Below are positions 20,681 through 30,123 of a stretch of DNA of 64,000 nucleotides, in pieces. The stretch is from Nitrosomonas sp. PY1 (lineage in GTDB: Bacteria; Pseudomonadota; Gammaproteobacteria; Burkholderiales; Nitrosomonadaceae), in contig NZ_BQXC01000001.1 in NCBI RefSeq assembly GCF_022836435.1, positions 2,616,121 to 2,680,120 on the forward strand, written 5' to 3'. Made by a program: the position numbers and the translations under genes. The notes beneath the pieces are model-generated. The model searched no databases. It was not told the origin of the DNA and saw nothing but the letters and a program-made list of their open reading frames with translations. Position 1 is the stretch's first letter; the number at the start of each line of letters is the position of its first letter.

Positions 20681-23518
20681 TTAAGCAACAAAGTGGGTTT
20701 GAAAAAGAATGTTCAAATCCGCCAGAGATGAATTTCCATCCACTCCTACCACCGTAGGCTGACCGATTGCTTGAGCAAAATAAATTTGTTCTACTGCTTC
20801 AACAAAGTTGATGTCACTCGTATTCACAAAATTATCAGACAATGCCTTAACGGAGGATTGTACTATTTGGTTATCTTTATTTGCAACAAGATAAGATATT
20901 GAATCGAAGTTAAAATGTGTATTTGTTGTAGTATTGAATACTGCACCCAAATTGTGATAACCATTGCTTAAAAGATTTAGCTCTGATGCTTCGGATTCAC
21001 TAACAAGCTGAGTGATTCCTTGGTTATTCAAATAGAGATAATAATCTTGCCCAATGCCTGCACCAGCTGGTGCAGCACTAAAACCTTTCGCAGAATCTAC
21101 TGGGTAATAGCAGTTATAAGGCATATCCCTACCATTTTCAGCAAAAAACCAATCACCGGTAAAAGGATTGTAATTGGCATGTAACTGTCGCCCTCCCAAG
21201 CTCTCACTTAGCGAATCAAAGCGCACACCTTCAAAAATATTATCGGAGCCATGCGCCATTTGGGCTGCTTCTTTGATATCTGTTGTGTAGTAACGATCAC
21301 CGTTTGCGAGGAGTACGCTGTATACTGGATCACTAACCACGTTACTAATAGGCTGCCATGCCAATACCACTGGATCAACAAATGTTCCATTAGCAGTGGC
21401 GTCGTGATCGCCAATACCGCCATCAGTCAAAGTAACTACTATTCGATCAATCAAACCATCATTATTTACATCTAGCAATGTAGCGCCATCATCGAAGGTA
21501 TCTAGTCGTTGATCATCATTGAATTTTACCCACTCCCGAGTAGTTTCATTCCATTTTAAATAGCTGTTTGCACGAACACCACCGTTTGGCAATTCAATGA
21601 CTACACGCGTCTGAAATCCATCTGTAGTAGGTGAAACATCTTGCAATACTTTTTCATTTTCATTTGTAATGGAAAAACTAAGCATCGGTGAAGCAATGAC
21701 AAAATCATCAGGTAATGGTGCTGGTGGTTCGCTGATGTAGATATCTTTTAACTGAGCCGTGGTATTAAGATTTACAGAAGAACTAATGTTACTAGAATCG
21801 ATATCGCCAATCAGCAGTGCACCAAAAGCTTTCGGAGAAGCAGATCTTCCCGCTTGAAAATCAGTTACTGAAGACATTGGAAACTGAGCGACATTATTTT
21901 GTTTCCAATCTGCGATTCCATCCTGATTATAATCGCCGTTATTAGCGGCCAGTTCAGTTGATGGATTAATTCCATCCAAATCAGTTTGAATGGTAAATGT
22001 AATGGGTATAATGGCCTTAACATTTCCTTCATGATCAAGAATTTTTGAAACTAGACTGTAAGTCCCATCATCCAATTGAGGAGCTTGTATATTAATAACC
22101 CCTGTTTCTGCATCATTAGAATTTACAAGCATCGAATCTACCGAATCTATTAGATTCCCATTTAAATCATAAAAAAAGACACGATCACTACCGGCATTCA
22201 GTTTTAGATTCTTTGTATCTATTTGAATCACCGGATTAATGTTGCTTGTAAAGTTATCATAATTATTTCGACCATCGTCGGTTTCTAAACTTAACGATGC
22301 GTCTAGAACAACAGGCTCAGGTATTATATTTCCATTATCTGAATCTATATCATTATCCGTAATAGTGCCCGTGCCAATCACCCCCCCAACAGTCAATATC
22401 AGACTCTCAGCGCTTTCCACTATACTGTCATCAATAGTCGGAACGGTGATGCTGAAGCTGGTTACATTGGCTGGAACAACAACGATGCCAGTCGTCGGAT
22501 CATTATTCTTCCAGGTAACACTACTACTGAAAATGAAGCTCCCGTAATCGCTGATCGAAGCGGTGCCGCTGATGGCCAGAGTGTGTTCCGTTGCAGACGG
22601 ACTGGCAGCGTTAAGGTTTACCGTATACCGCAGATTTGCCCCCTCAACGACGGTACTATCCACCGGATTAGCACCAGTATTGGCAGCATCTTCTGCTATT
22701 ACACTGGTAACGCTCTGGCCATCATTGTCTATGATTGTAATGGTTCCTGTATTTTTTACGATAGCCGCATAAGTGCTATCTGACAATACTACTTTAAGGT
22801 TTTCAGTTCCTTCTGAGATAGAATCATCGCTGATAGGAATATTAATTGTCTTCGATGTTTCTCCTGGATTAAATGTTATTACTCCTGAACTCGACGTGTA
22901 ATCCGCATTGGCGGCACTGGCCGTTCCATCCGCTGTTTGATATGCGACCGTTATTGTGTCAGTACTTGTTTTATTTAATGAAGCTGTTAGCGAAACTGTT
23001 CCACTTCCTTCATTGATCGAGAGATCATTTATGCTTATTTGCGGTTGATTCGCAAGATAAGTGTTAAGGGTGCTCAACAGGCCCGATGTTGTAGCGTTTC
23101 CAGATACTTGCCCCCCTGTCATGGTCAGCGTTGCACCATTAAATGTTAAGCCGATATATGTATGCGGATCTCCATTGACTCCACTCCAAGGATCGATGGA
23201 ATAAGTAGAGTTTGTTGTTGCTAACGTTTGACCGGCTCCTGTAGCATAAAACACCATCGTTGTAACGGAACCACTTGGGGCACGCCAATTAATCACGCCA
23301 TCAATACTATGTCTCACACCATTGGCGTCAGTTATATGGATGGTTCCGGCATAATCATTGCCTTGCGAGCCGCCAAATTGCCCAGTGCTAGAACTTTGTG
23401 AAAATTGAAAGTTTGACCAGCCCAGGTTGACTAGGTAGGAACAGTTACTTGCCGAGTTAGAATTAACAGCATCACCAACAAAGCCATTTGCAAACGATAC
23501 GGATACGGTTGTTGCCAT
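20681..23518 (-). CDS. Large Calx-beta domain surface/secreted protein
   Basis: A 945-residue protein. Residues 1-150 form an N-terminal domain with no signal peptide. Two Calx-beta domains follow at about 160-267 and 270-395, with typical SINEGSG and DDSISEGTENLKV motifs and IIDND ends. An Asp-rich region comes next, then at about 620-725 a segment matching the choice-of-anchor U type (TRVVIELPNGGV, GGIGDHDATANGTFVDP). The last 200 residues carry a lipase-like repeat pattern (YNPFTGDWFFAE, GQDYYLYLN). The absence of a Sec signal plus Calx-beta domains suggests type I secretion and calcium-stabilised adhesion, by inference. A GGAGC ribosome site precedes the ATG. No PEP-CTERM or LPxTG tail is visible. 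Confidence 0.82.
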   Translation of the reverse strand: MATTVSVSFANGFVGDAVNSNSASNCSYLVNLGWSNFQFSQSSSTGQFGGSQGNDYAGTIHITDANGVRHSIDGVINWRAPSGSVTTMVFYATGAGQTLATTNSTYSIDPWSGVNGDPHTYIGLTFNGATLTMTGGQVSGNATTSGLLSTLNTYLANQPQISINDLSINEGSGTVSLTASLNKTSTDTITVAYQTADGTASAANADYTSSSGVITFNPGETSKTINIPISDDSISEGTENLKVVLSDSTYAAIVKNTGTITIIDNDGQSVTSVIAEDAANTGANPVDSTVVEGANLRYTVNLNAASPSATEHTLAISGTASISDYGSFIFSSSVTWKNNDPTTGIVVVPANVTSFSITVPTIDDSIVESAESLILTVGGVIGTGTITDNDIDSDNGNIIPEPVVLDASLSLETDDGRNNYDNFTSNINPVIQIDTKNLKLNAGSDRVFFYDLNGNLIDSVDSMLVNSNDAETGVINIQAPQLDDGTYSLVSKILDHEGNVKAIIPITFTIQTDLDGINPSTELAANNGDYNQDGIADWKQNNVAQFPMSSVTDFQAGRSASPKAFGALLIGDIDSSNISSSVNLNTTAQLKDIYISEPPAPLPDDFVIASPMLSFSITNENEKVLQDVSPTTDGFQTRVVIELPNGGVRANSYLKWNETTREWVKFNDDQRLDTFDDGATLLDVNNDGLIDRIVVTLTDGGIGDHDATANGTFVDPVVLAWQPISNVVSDPVYSVLLANGDRYYTTDIKEAAQMAHGSDNIFEGVRFDSLSESLGGRQLHANYNPFTGDWFFAENGRDMPYNCYYPVDSAKGFSAAPAGAGIGQDYYLYLNNQGITQLVSESEASELNLLSNGYHNLGAVFNTTTNTHFNFDSISYLVANKDNQIVQSSVKALSDNFVNTSDINFVEAVEQIYFAQAIGQPTVVGVDGNSSLADLNILFQTHFVA

Positions 23519-24007
23519 AGATATAAAGCTCCATAAAAAACTGATAAATATTTATCGCTCGGCGCAACTGCTTACAATTAAACAACCGGATATCTATCGG
23601 TTATGTTATGAGAATCTTTATTGATTTCAGAAAAATATATTTAAAGAAAATGTTGCACGGTAAGAAACCGATTTACCTGTGGGGATGATATAACTGGGAT
23701 ATAGGGATAAGCTTTTCAGAAATTGATGCTATCTACTGAACTCACAAAGAGAGACCTTTGCAAAACCTCATCTCTTAAAATTTAATATCGATAAAAACAG
23801 TGACATGAAAATATACCAAAAGACTTTTGCAAAGGCCTCAAAGACAATCTCCTCAGTCAATTCGATAGAAATCTGGACAGCAACTTCAGTAACGAAACAG
23901 TAGAAGATATGATAATTTGAATCTGCAGAACTTAAAACCAGAGCTTCTTATGGAGCAGTCAACGATCGGTAGCGTGGGATGACTCGCTCATCGCTTTAGC
24001 TCAAGCA
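23519..24007. other. Intergenic region holding a MITE-like element
   Basis: 489 bp between the convergent ends/starts of neighbouring minus-strand genes. Besides the 89 bp MITE-like element at 23751-23839 nothing coding is visible. The promoter of the Calx-beta gene must lie in the right half of 23519-23750, but no convincing -35/-10 pair was identified. Confidence 0.5.
23751..23839 (+). repeat. MITE-like element, copy 1 (89 bp)
   Basis: 15 bp terminal inverted repeats: GAGACCTTTGCAAAA on the left and GAGGCCTTTGCAAAA on the right when reverse-complemented. It is flanked by a 5 bp direct repeat AAAGA on both sides, as expected for a transposed unit. The core contains ATAAAAACAG. A second copy lies at 27774-27861 in the opposite orientation and aligns over its whole length at roughly 75%. 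No coding capacity. Confidence 0.82.
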
Positions 24008-25501
24008 TTACGTCCCACAAAACGTTTGATACACACGCTCCGATGAAGCTGGTGGAGTGCGATAATCGTTAAATTCCGTCAAATCATCATAGGGTTTTGC
24101 AATTGCAGCCAGTAATTGGTGAACCAAAGTGTAATCGCCATGCTCTGATGCCGCTGACAATGCTGCTTCGACGCGATGATTGCGCGGGATGATTGCAGGA
24201 TTATTGGTCTTCATCAATTCCAATGGAGTCGATTGAGGGCAGGCTTGGCGTGTTAACCGTTCCTGCCAGCGCGTATGCCAGGACTTGAATTCTACATCGC
24301 CAAACTGTGCATTGTTAGGAAGCACTTCTTCAGAAAGTGCGCGAAAGGTATTTGTGTAATCTGCGTAATGATTTTGCATCCACGTGAGTAGGGCGGTAAT
24401 GAGTTCAGTATCGATGCTTTCTTCGGTCAACAATCCTAGTTTTTTGCGCATACCAATCATCCAGTAGGATTGATATATTTTGGGAAAAGCGCCGATTGCT
24501 TCTTCAGCTAAGGTAAGTGCTCTTTCAGGCAACGGATCGAGTAATGGCAACAAAGTTTCAGCCAAGCGCGCCAAATTCCATTGCGCTATCTGTGGTTGAT
24601 GACTATAGCGGTAGCGACCATATTGATCAATCGAACTGAACACGGTATTGGGATCATACACATCCATGAATGCACAGGGCCCATAATCTATAGTTTCTCC
24701 ACTAATACTCATGTTATCTGTATTCATTACACCGTGGACAAAACCGACTAATAGCCACTTTACAATTAGCTCGGCCTGGCTGTCGATGATTCGATTCAGC
24801 AGCAATAAATAAGGGTTTTCGGTATCGAGTAAATCGGGGAAATGGCGTTGTATCGTGTAATCTGCCAAGATCTTAATAGCGTCCGTATCGCGTTGGCTAG
24901 CAGCGTATTCAAATGTCCCAACTCGGATATGGCTTGTCGCTACACGGGTAAGAATGGCGCCGGGTAGTAAGACTTCACGCATAACCTGCTCGCCGGTTGT
25001 AACGACGGCAAGACTGCGTGTGGAAGGTATGCCCAACGCATGCATCGCTTCACTAATGATATATTCACGTAACATAGGTGCTAATGCGGCGCGACCGTCT
25101 CCACGACGCGAAAAAGGTGTTTGACCTGAGCCTTTGAGTTGGATATCAAATCGATCACCCGCTGGGGTAACATGCTCACCCAATAATATCGCTCTACCGT
25201 CACCCAGCATCGTAAAATGTCCAAACTGATGACCCGCATAAGCTTGAGCAATCGGTTGTGCACCATCCGGCAAAACATTTCCAGCGAATAAAAACGCAGA
25301 TTCCGGCATCAACAAAGCTTCAACATCCAATCCCAATGATTTTGCCAAGTTAATATTTAGTATGACAACTTGTGGTGATTGCACGGGAATAGGGGAAAGT
25401 CGCGCAAAAAAATAGTCCGGCAAGCGTGCATAGCTATTGTCAAAATGCCACTTAACCGCATTATTTTTCAGAATACCTGATGCCTTTTCGTTTAGTTTCA
25501 T
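24008..25501 (-). CDS. selO: Protein adenylyltransferase SelO (YdiU/UPF0061)
   Basis: Pseudokinase-fold enzyme that AMPylates proteins using ATP. Family motifs include [18 protein letters not shown] (nucleotide-binding), the [20 protein letters not shown] block and the metal-binding [18 protein letters not shown]. The C-terminus ends ...YQTFCGT, with Cys at the antepenultimate position where eukaryotic homologues carry selenocysteine. The ATG at 25501 (MKLNEKASG) is preferred because homology-like sequence starts there; an upstream ATG at 25531 adds 10 residues. Neither has a clear ribosome site. At 497 residues it is close to the usual length. Confidence 0.93.
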   Translation of the reverse strand: MKLNEKASGILKNNAVKWHFDNSYARLPDYFFARLSPIPVQSPQVVILNINLAKSLGLDVEALLMPESAFLFAGNVLPDGAQPIAQAYAGHQFGHFTMLGDGRAILLGEHVTPAGDRFDIQLKGSGQTPFSRRGDGRAALAPMLREYIISEAMHALGIPSTRSLAVVTTGEQVMREVLLPGAILTRVATSHIRVGTFEYAASQRDTDAIKILADYTIQRHFPDLLDTENPYLLLLNRIIDSQAELIVKWLLVGFVHGVMNTDNMSISGETIDYGPCAFMDVYDPNTVFSSIDQYGRYRYSHQPQIAQWNLARLAETLLPLLDPLPERALTLAEEAIGAFPKIYQSYWMIGMRKKLGLLTEESIDTELITALLTWMQNHYADYTNTFRALSEEVLPNNAQFGDVEFKSWHTRWQERLTRQACPQSTPLELMKTNNPAIIPRNHRVEAALSAASEHGDYTLVHQLLAAIAKPYDDLTEFNDYRTPPASSERVYQTFCGT

Positions 25502-25615
25502 ATTTTTATAGTAAAAAACGACACATTGCATTATCTATGTTTTAATTGGTAACAAAAACTCACACCAAAGTATTAATTACTTTACCAGCAAAATATTGGG
25601 TATGCGGAATTACAG

Positions 25616-26893
25616 TTAAATAGATTTTCCAGCAGACATTTGTTGTAATTTTTTTAGATAGGGATAGTAATGCACTTCTAGCGAATGACGGGGTCGTGTT
25701 ATAAATTGGCTTACCCAATATTTACCCTCTCGCTCAGCTTGCTCGCGCCAGTTTGATGGCAGCTGAGTTTTACCTGTCAAATATTGCGTAATGAGATACG
25801 ATTGTGCTTCTGTGAGTGTCCAAATACAGCCTTGGGGCTGTATCAAACCGACGAAAAATAGGCTTGGATGCTTGGGATGAAAAATGCGCAAATAAAGCGG
25901 AATATATCTGGCTTCTCCCCAATCAATGAAGTTCCTATCAAAAAATGGAAAACCGATTGTATAACCTGTCGCAGCAATAATGACGTCATATTCAGATGAT
26001 GTGCCATCTGTGAAGCAAACCCTACATCCCTTGATACTCTCAATACCAGCCCTAGGGTGTATTTTTCCGTGACGGATTTTATCCAGAATTTCTGAATTAA
26101 TTGTAGGGTGTGCTTGCGTGGGAAGGAAATCTGGCTCGGGTAAGCCATAGTCACGATAGCGTCCAATCTGGATGTGTAGAGAAATTTTTTGCAGCCAATT
26201 TTGAATGCGTTGAGGAAGCCACTGCAATGACGCCGCAAACGTATCAGTAGGTTTCCCCATGATCAGTTTTGGAATGATATATTGAGGTGAACGCAAACTC
26301 AGATCGACAGAAGCAGCATTCCGACTTGCTTCAGTTGCACAATCACATCCGGAGTTTCCTGCTCCGACCACAAGTACTCGTTTATCGTTTAAACCTTCAT
26401 TGGTTTTAAATTCGTGCGCATGCAAATATTTTCCTAAAAAATCCGCTTTCCAACCTGGATGACGCGGAATTGCATGGTGCCCGTTGGCAACGATAAGATA
26501 ATCGAACTCTGTTTGCGTACCATCGCACAGACTCAAGCGCCACCGCTCGTTGGCCGTTTTTTCCACATGTAATACGGCTATGTTGAAGTGGATATATTTT
26601 TCCAATTGAAAATGACGCGCATAAGCTTGGAAGTACGCAAGAATCTGTTTATGACTAGGGTAATCCGGATAGCTTTCTGGCATTGCAAAATCATTGAACT
26701 GCGACTTAGTCTTGCTCGAAATGACGTGTGTTGTTTTACTGATGCTGCTATGGCTTGAGTTTGCTGTATACACCCAGTTACCACCGATTTGATCATTCCT
26801 TTCGTAACAAACGATATCTTTCAATCCTGCGGCAGCCAGTTGTTTGATTGCAGATAGACCGGAACAACCGGCACCGATAATAGCAATGCGCAT
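25616..26893 (-). CDS. Flavin-containing monooxygenase
   Basis: Class B FAD/NADPH monooxygenase of 425 residues. It has the FAD-binding GxGxxG (IGAGCSGLSAIKQL) at the N-terminus, the family fingerprint FLGKYLHAHEF near residue 157 and the NADPH-binding VVGAGNSGCDCATE near residue 174. A later ATGYTIGFPFF motif is also typical. Such enzymes oxidise soft nucleophiles (N or S) or act as Baeyer-Villiger enzymes; the substrate here cannot be told. It lies between selO and a DsbA-fold gene on the same strand. Confidence 0.9.
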   Translation of the reverse strand: MRIAIIGAGCSGLSAIKQLAAAGLKDIVCYERNDQIGGNWVYTANSSHSSISKTTHVISSKTKSQFNDFAMPESYPDYPSHKQILAYFQAYARHFQLEKYIHFNIAVLHVEKTANERWRLSLCDGTQTEFDYLIVANGHHAIPRHPGWKADFLGKYLHAHEFKTNEGLNDKRVLVVGAGNSGCDCATEASRNAASVDLSLRSPQYIIPKLIMGKPTDTFAASLQWLPQRIQNWLQKISLHIQIGRYRDYGLPEPDFLPTQAHPTINSEILDKIRHGKIHPRAGIESIKGCRVCFTDGTSSEYDVIIAATGYTIGFPFFDRNFIDWGEARYIPLYLRIFHPKHPSLFFVGLIQPQGCIWTLTEAQSYLITQYLTGKTQLPSNWREQAEREGKYWVSQFITRPRHSLEVHYYPYLKKLQQMSAGKSI

Positions 26894-26974
26894 TCTCTAG
26901 TTTCGGTTCGAATTTATATTATATTGTTAAATGCCATATTGTCAGTGAAATCGAGAATTATGAATCTTTCCAGG

Positions 26975-27598
26975 TTATAGGCCCTGAATGATGCTGTTGA
27001 TTTGCTGCAGCATTGTTCGATGATCACGATAGTCTATAGTTATCATGTGCAAGTTATTATTATGCTGTAACCGCAATGAAGGATACGAATTCACACCCAA
27101 ATCACGGGCAGACTGAATTTCTTTATGTAACTCACTGTCAATCTCAACGCTAGTTAAATCTCTAGCAAATTGAGTCTCATCCAAACCGATTTCACGTGCG
27201 CATTCCTGCAAAGTTTCGGGCAACGATGGATTCTTAGCTTTTTGATAATACGCAGTTTGAATAGCGCGAATCATTTCCACTTCAGAGGTATGCCGTTGCT
27301 TCTTAGCTGCAAGTACTGCGCGGCAAGCTAGATACGTGGATCGGTAAGGCGTATTGTACGCCCAAAAATCCCAATTAAAAGATATCCCCGGAATAGTCTG
27401 TTCGATTCTTTTCCAAGCCTGTTGCACCATCTCCCGTGTATGCAATGGCATCGGCTCTGTAGTATCGGATGCCAAACCACCGACTATGTTAATGATTGGT
27501 ATATTTGCAGGTAACGTTTCCTGCAATTTTGTCCAGCTTTGTGTAAATGCGTAACACCAACTGCACATGGGATCATGAATATAGATAAGACGAGCCAT
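26975..27598 (-). CDS. DsbA-family (FrnE-like) thioredoxin-fold protein
   Basis: A 207-residue cytoplasmic DsbA-fold oxidoreductase. The active site CSWC lies near residue 12 in HDPMCSWCYAF, and the cis-Pro is in GVNSYPSLRL. There is no signal peptide. The helical insertion between these motifs matches FrnE/HCCA-like proteins. It is 81 bp upstream of the monooxygenase gene on the same strand, so the two may be co-transcribed; a glutathione- or thiol-linked role is an inference. Confidence 0.85.
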   Translation of the reverse strand: MARLIYIHDPMCSWCYAFTQSWTKLQETLPANIPIINIVGGLASDTTEPMPLHTREMVQQAWKRIEQTIPGISFNWDFWAYNTPYRSTYLACRAVLAAKKQRHTSEVEMIRAIQTAYYQKAKNPSLPETLQECAREIGLDETQFARDLTSVEIDSELHKEIQSARDLGVNSYPSLRLQHNNNLHMITIDYRDHRTMLQQINSIIQGL

Positions 27599-27773
27599 AT
27601 AGAAGATTGAGATTGGAATAAACGAGTTATGTATATAAGTTTACCAAATCGGCTGCTTTGCTTTCCAAGAGCCCATGCAGGCAGCGGAAACGCTGTCATT
27701 ATAACATTCATGGTTATAAATGATCTTCAGAGGACAGTGATTCCGCTTTTGCTTTAGAAATTTAAATATAATT

Positions 27774-27861
27774 GAGACCTTTCCAAAAGCCCTTTGATGC
27801 ATCTTCAGGCTACTGTTTTTATTGATATAAATTTCAGGAAATGGAGTTTTGCAAAGGTCTC
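27774..27861 (-). repeat. MITE-like element, copy 2 (88 bp)
   Basis: Ends are GAGACCTTTCCAAAA on the left and GAGACCTTTGCAAAA on the right when reverse-complemented. It is flanked by AATT on each side; the flanks extend the palindrome to ATTGAGACC. Reverse-complemented, it aligns along its whole length with the element at 23751, sharing the core ATAAAAACAG. No coding capacity. Confidence 0.8.
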
Positions 27862-27955
27862 AATTAATTATTCTCCTCAACTTAATAAGTCTCTATCTCA
27901 AGAACTAAAGCTCAGCAATCGTATTTGACCGATACCACTATTGGTGGTAAATTTG

Positions 27956-27979
27956 CCCACGATATTTTTTATTCGTGGG
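27956..27979. terminator. Hairpin with trailing T-run
   Basis: Stem CCCACGA/TCGTGGG (7 bp) with a 10-base AT-only loop, followed on the plus strand by AATTTTTCC. It has the shape of an intrinsic terminator, but no plus-strand gene ends nearby, so it may be a relic or act on transcripts from the left. Confidence 0.4.
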
Positions 27980-28311
27980 AATTTTTCCAGCATTACAGAG
28001 CATTTATTCTAAGAAATAAGACCATAATTCTAACAATCCTTCTTGTTTTGTTTTAATAAATCAGAGATATCCTTAATCTCGTAATTTTGCTGGTAAGTAG
28101 TAACCGTGTCTGTAATACAGCAGAACGTAGCATTCCGACGATAGATTATTTCTTAACTTATTGAGTTCTAGAAATTGTGTTTGCTTCTTGAAGCCATCTC
28201 TTCTCCAGCCAAATTCATTTCCACTGAATCTCTCATGAATTTGACTCATTGGTTTTTGATCAATTGGGTTTTTTGATAAATCGTGTCTAGTACATCATTT
28301 TGGAGGACTTT

Positions 28312-29796
28312 ATGAAAAAAAAGCTACTTATGTTTCTGGCGGGATTAGCTGTTGGAATTATAATTTGTTTAACAACGGTACAAGCCAAATCAATTGGCCC
28401 AGTACCAATGGTAAAAACAGATCTCTCGAAAGGCACTATTTTTGCGAAACCAGGGGGTAGCGGCACTACTTGCTCACTAGCTACTCCTTGCGATATCTGG
28501 AATGCAATTTCCAAAGCAAAAGCTGGAAGCGTCGTGTTTCTGAGAGGCGGCACATACTCGGTTACCAAGCATGTAAGGTTTGAAGCTAGTGGTACGGCTA
28601 CTGCTCCAATTATTTTTGAAAGCTATCCTGGCGAGCGCGCCGTGCTTGATGGTGACCAACTTGCCAAAGGCACAGATATTCACATAAGAATACTCGGGAA
28701 ATATATTCATTTGCGAGGTATTGAGATTAGAAATATGCCTCGACAGGGAATTGTCATATTCGGCAGTAATAATGTACTTGATGGGGTACATAGTCACCAC
28801 AATGTTTTATCTGGGATTCAGATACTTAGCGAAGACGATGGCGCGGTACGCGGGCGATATGGCTCGAACAATACTATCCGAAATTGCACATCAAGTCATA
28901 ATTCTGCAATTGGTTTAACAGGTACTATATTTGCAAATGGGGGAAACTCCGATGGGATCGCGCTATCCAGCGGAACCGACAATCGTGTCGAAAACTGTTT
29001 GGTACATAATAACTCTGATGATGGTATTGATACTTGGAAAACGATATATGGTTACGTCGGATATAGTATTTCACACTCAAACGGTAGCACAAATGGCGAT
29101 GGAAATGGAATCAAAGGAGGTGGCGCCTATCCAAGCGCCAACACGATCATTGAACACAATCTATCATATTCAAACGATACCCGGGGTATTACCAGCAACA
29201 CTGGCGTAAATGTAACAATCAGAAATAATACAACTTGGAATAATCAAATGGCCGGATATTCATTCGATTCCGATACCGTCACTTCTGAGAATATTTCAAA
29301 GGATACTGTCATTAGGTGGGGAAAAGGCATCGAAAACGATAATTCATGGCAACGTGCAGGTACTGTTTCCTTTATTAGTACAGATAGCGCTTCTACAAAT
29401 TTTTTAGTTCCTAAAATTGATGGGGGATTTGAAGATATTGGAGCCCATTCAAATACTGACGGACTTGGCAATACACTTTTACCCGACCTTGTCGTTACAC
29501 AAGTTTCTTATGCTAACGGTATTTTTACAAGTACCGTAAAAAACCAGGGAAGCGGATCAACTCCGTCTGGAGTCCCTGTCAGCGTGGCCTATACAGTCGA
29601 TGGTCAATGGCGAACCTGGGGAGGGGTATGGGGACCGTTAGCAGCAGGAGCCTCTGTTACTATTGGCACGAAGGGAGGCGCATATAATATTCCTGTCGGC
29701 ACACATACGATTGTGGCACATGTCGATGACGGAAGGAAAATCAACGAATTGGATGACAACAATAATAAGCTTTCTCGCTCCATCTCAGCTCCTTGA
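28312..29796 (+). CDS. Secreted right-handed parallel beta-helix protein with CARDB domain
   Basis: 494 residues from the ATG at 28312, chosen for its GGAGG site (an upstream in-frame start lacks one). A signal peptide (MKKKLLMFLAGLAVGIIICL...VQAK) is followed by a pectate-lyase-like parallel beta-helix (about 40-330) with repeated NTIRNCTSSHN / NRVENCLVHNN turns typical of PbH1 repeats. A C-terminal CARDB-type Ig-like adhesion domain (about 390-490) starts LLPDLVVTQVSY and ends with ELDDNNN. The likely role is binding or cleaving an extracellular polysaccharide, but catalytic residues were not identified. It is isolated from neighbouring operons. Confidence 0.82.
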   Translation: MKKKLLMFLAGLAVGIIICLTTVQAKSIGPVPMVKTDLSKGTIFAKPGGSGTTCSLATPCDIWNAISKAKAGSVVFLRGGTYSVTKHVRFEASGTATAPIIFESYPGERAVLDGDQLAKGTDIHIRILGKYIHLRGIEIRNMPRQGIVIFGSNNVLDGVHSHHNVLSGIQILSEDDGAVRGRYGSNNTIRNCTSSHNSAIGLTGTIFANGGNSDGIALSSGTDNRVENCLVHNNSDDGIDTWKTIYGYVGYSISHSNGSTNGDGNGIKGGGAYPSANTIIEHNLSYSNDTRGITSNTGVNVTIRNNTTWNNQMAGYSFDSDTVTSENISKDTVIRWGKGIENDNSWQRAGTVSFISTDSASTNFLVPKIDGGFEDIGAHSNTDGLGNTLLPDLVVTQVSYANGIFTSTVKNQGSGSTPSGVPVSVAYTVDGQWRTWGGVWGPLAAGASVTIGTKGGAYNIPVGTHTIVAHVDDGRKINELDDNNNKLSRSISAP

Positions 29797-29805
29797 TACG
29801 ATATA

Positions 29806-29885
29806 GCCGCAACTTGTAATTAATTCTAGTAAACAATCAATCCCGTGGTAGAACCACGGGGTATTAGAAAAATACAAGTTACGGC
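29806..29885. terminator. Nested palindrome, probable bidirectional terminator
   Basis: An outer inverted repeat GCCGCAACTTGTA / TACAAGTTACGGC (12 of 13 pairs; 29806-29818 with 29873-29885) encloses a perfect 7 bp stem CCCGTGG/CCACGGG with loop TAGAA (29842-29860). It starts 10 bp after the beta-helix stop and could terminate it. The outer arm overlaps the end of the minus-strand fragment, so it may serve both strands, or be an old mobile-element end. Confidence 0.5.
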
Positions 29886-29992
29886 AATTTTTCTTTTAGC
29901 TTGCCTTGATTCTTCAGATATCGCTCAACAGCACGCCAGTCTGTTCTTCCTTCTATAACTGCAACATGGCAGCCGATATCCAAAAGTACCAT
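29879..29992 (-). pseudogene. C-terminal fragment of a minus-strand gene
   Basis: A 37-residue frame ending DWRAVERYLKNQGKLKEKLP at a TAA. The composition is protein-like (helical, charged), but it is preceded directly by an in-frame stop and no full gene extends upstream, so it is probably the remnant 3' end of a lost gene. The family was not recognised. Confidence 0.35.
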
Positions 29993-30123
29993 CTAGCAGA
30001 TTCTCTTCAAATCAGACTATTTTCATCACATCAGCAGACAAAATACTGGAGCACCCCATCTCCGTATTTCGATGACAAGCCATCGTCACAGCATGTTAAT
30101 CAACATTGAAAAGTTACCACCCT

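Larger units (their letters stand above)
27599..28311. other. Divergent intergenic region, 0.7 kb
   Basis: Lies between the DsbA-fold gene (minus) and the beta-helix gene (plus). It contains the second MITE-like element (27774-27861) and a strong hairpin (27956-27979). Short open frames here are uncharacteristic and lack ribosome sites. GGAGG lies 7 bp before the beta-helix ATG at 28312. Confidence 0.5.
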
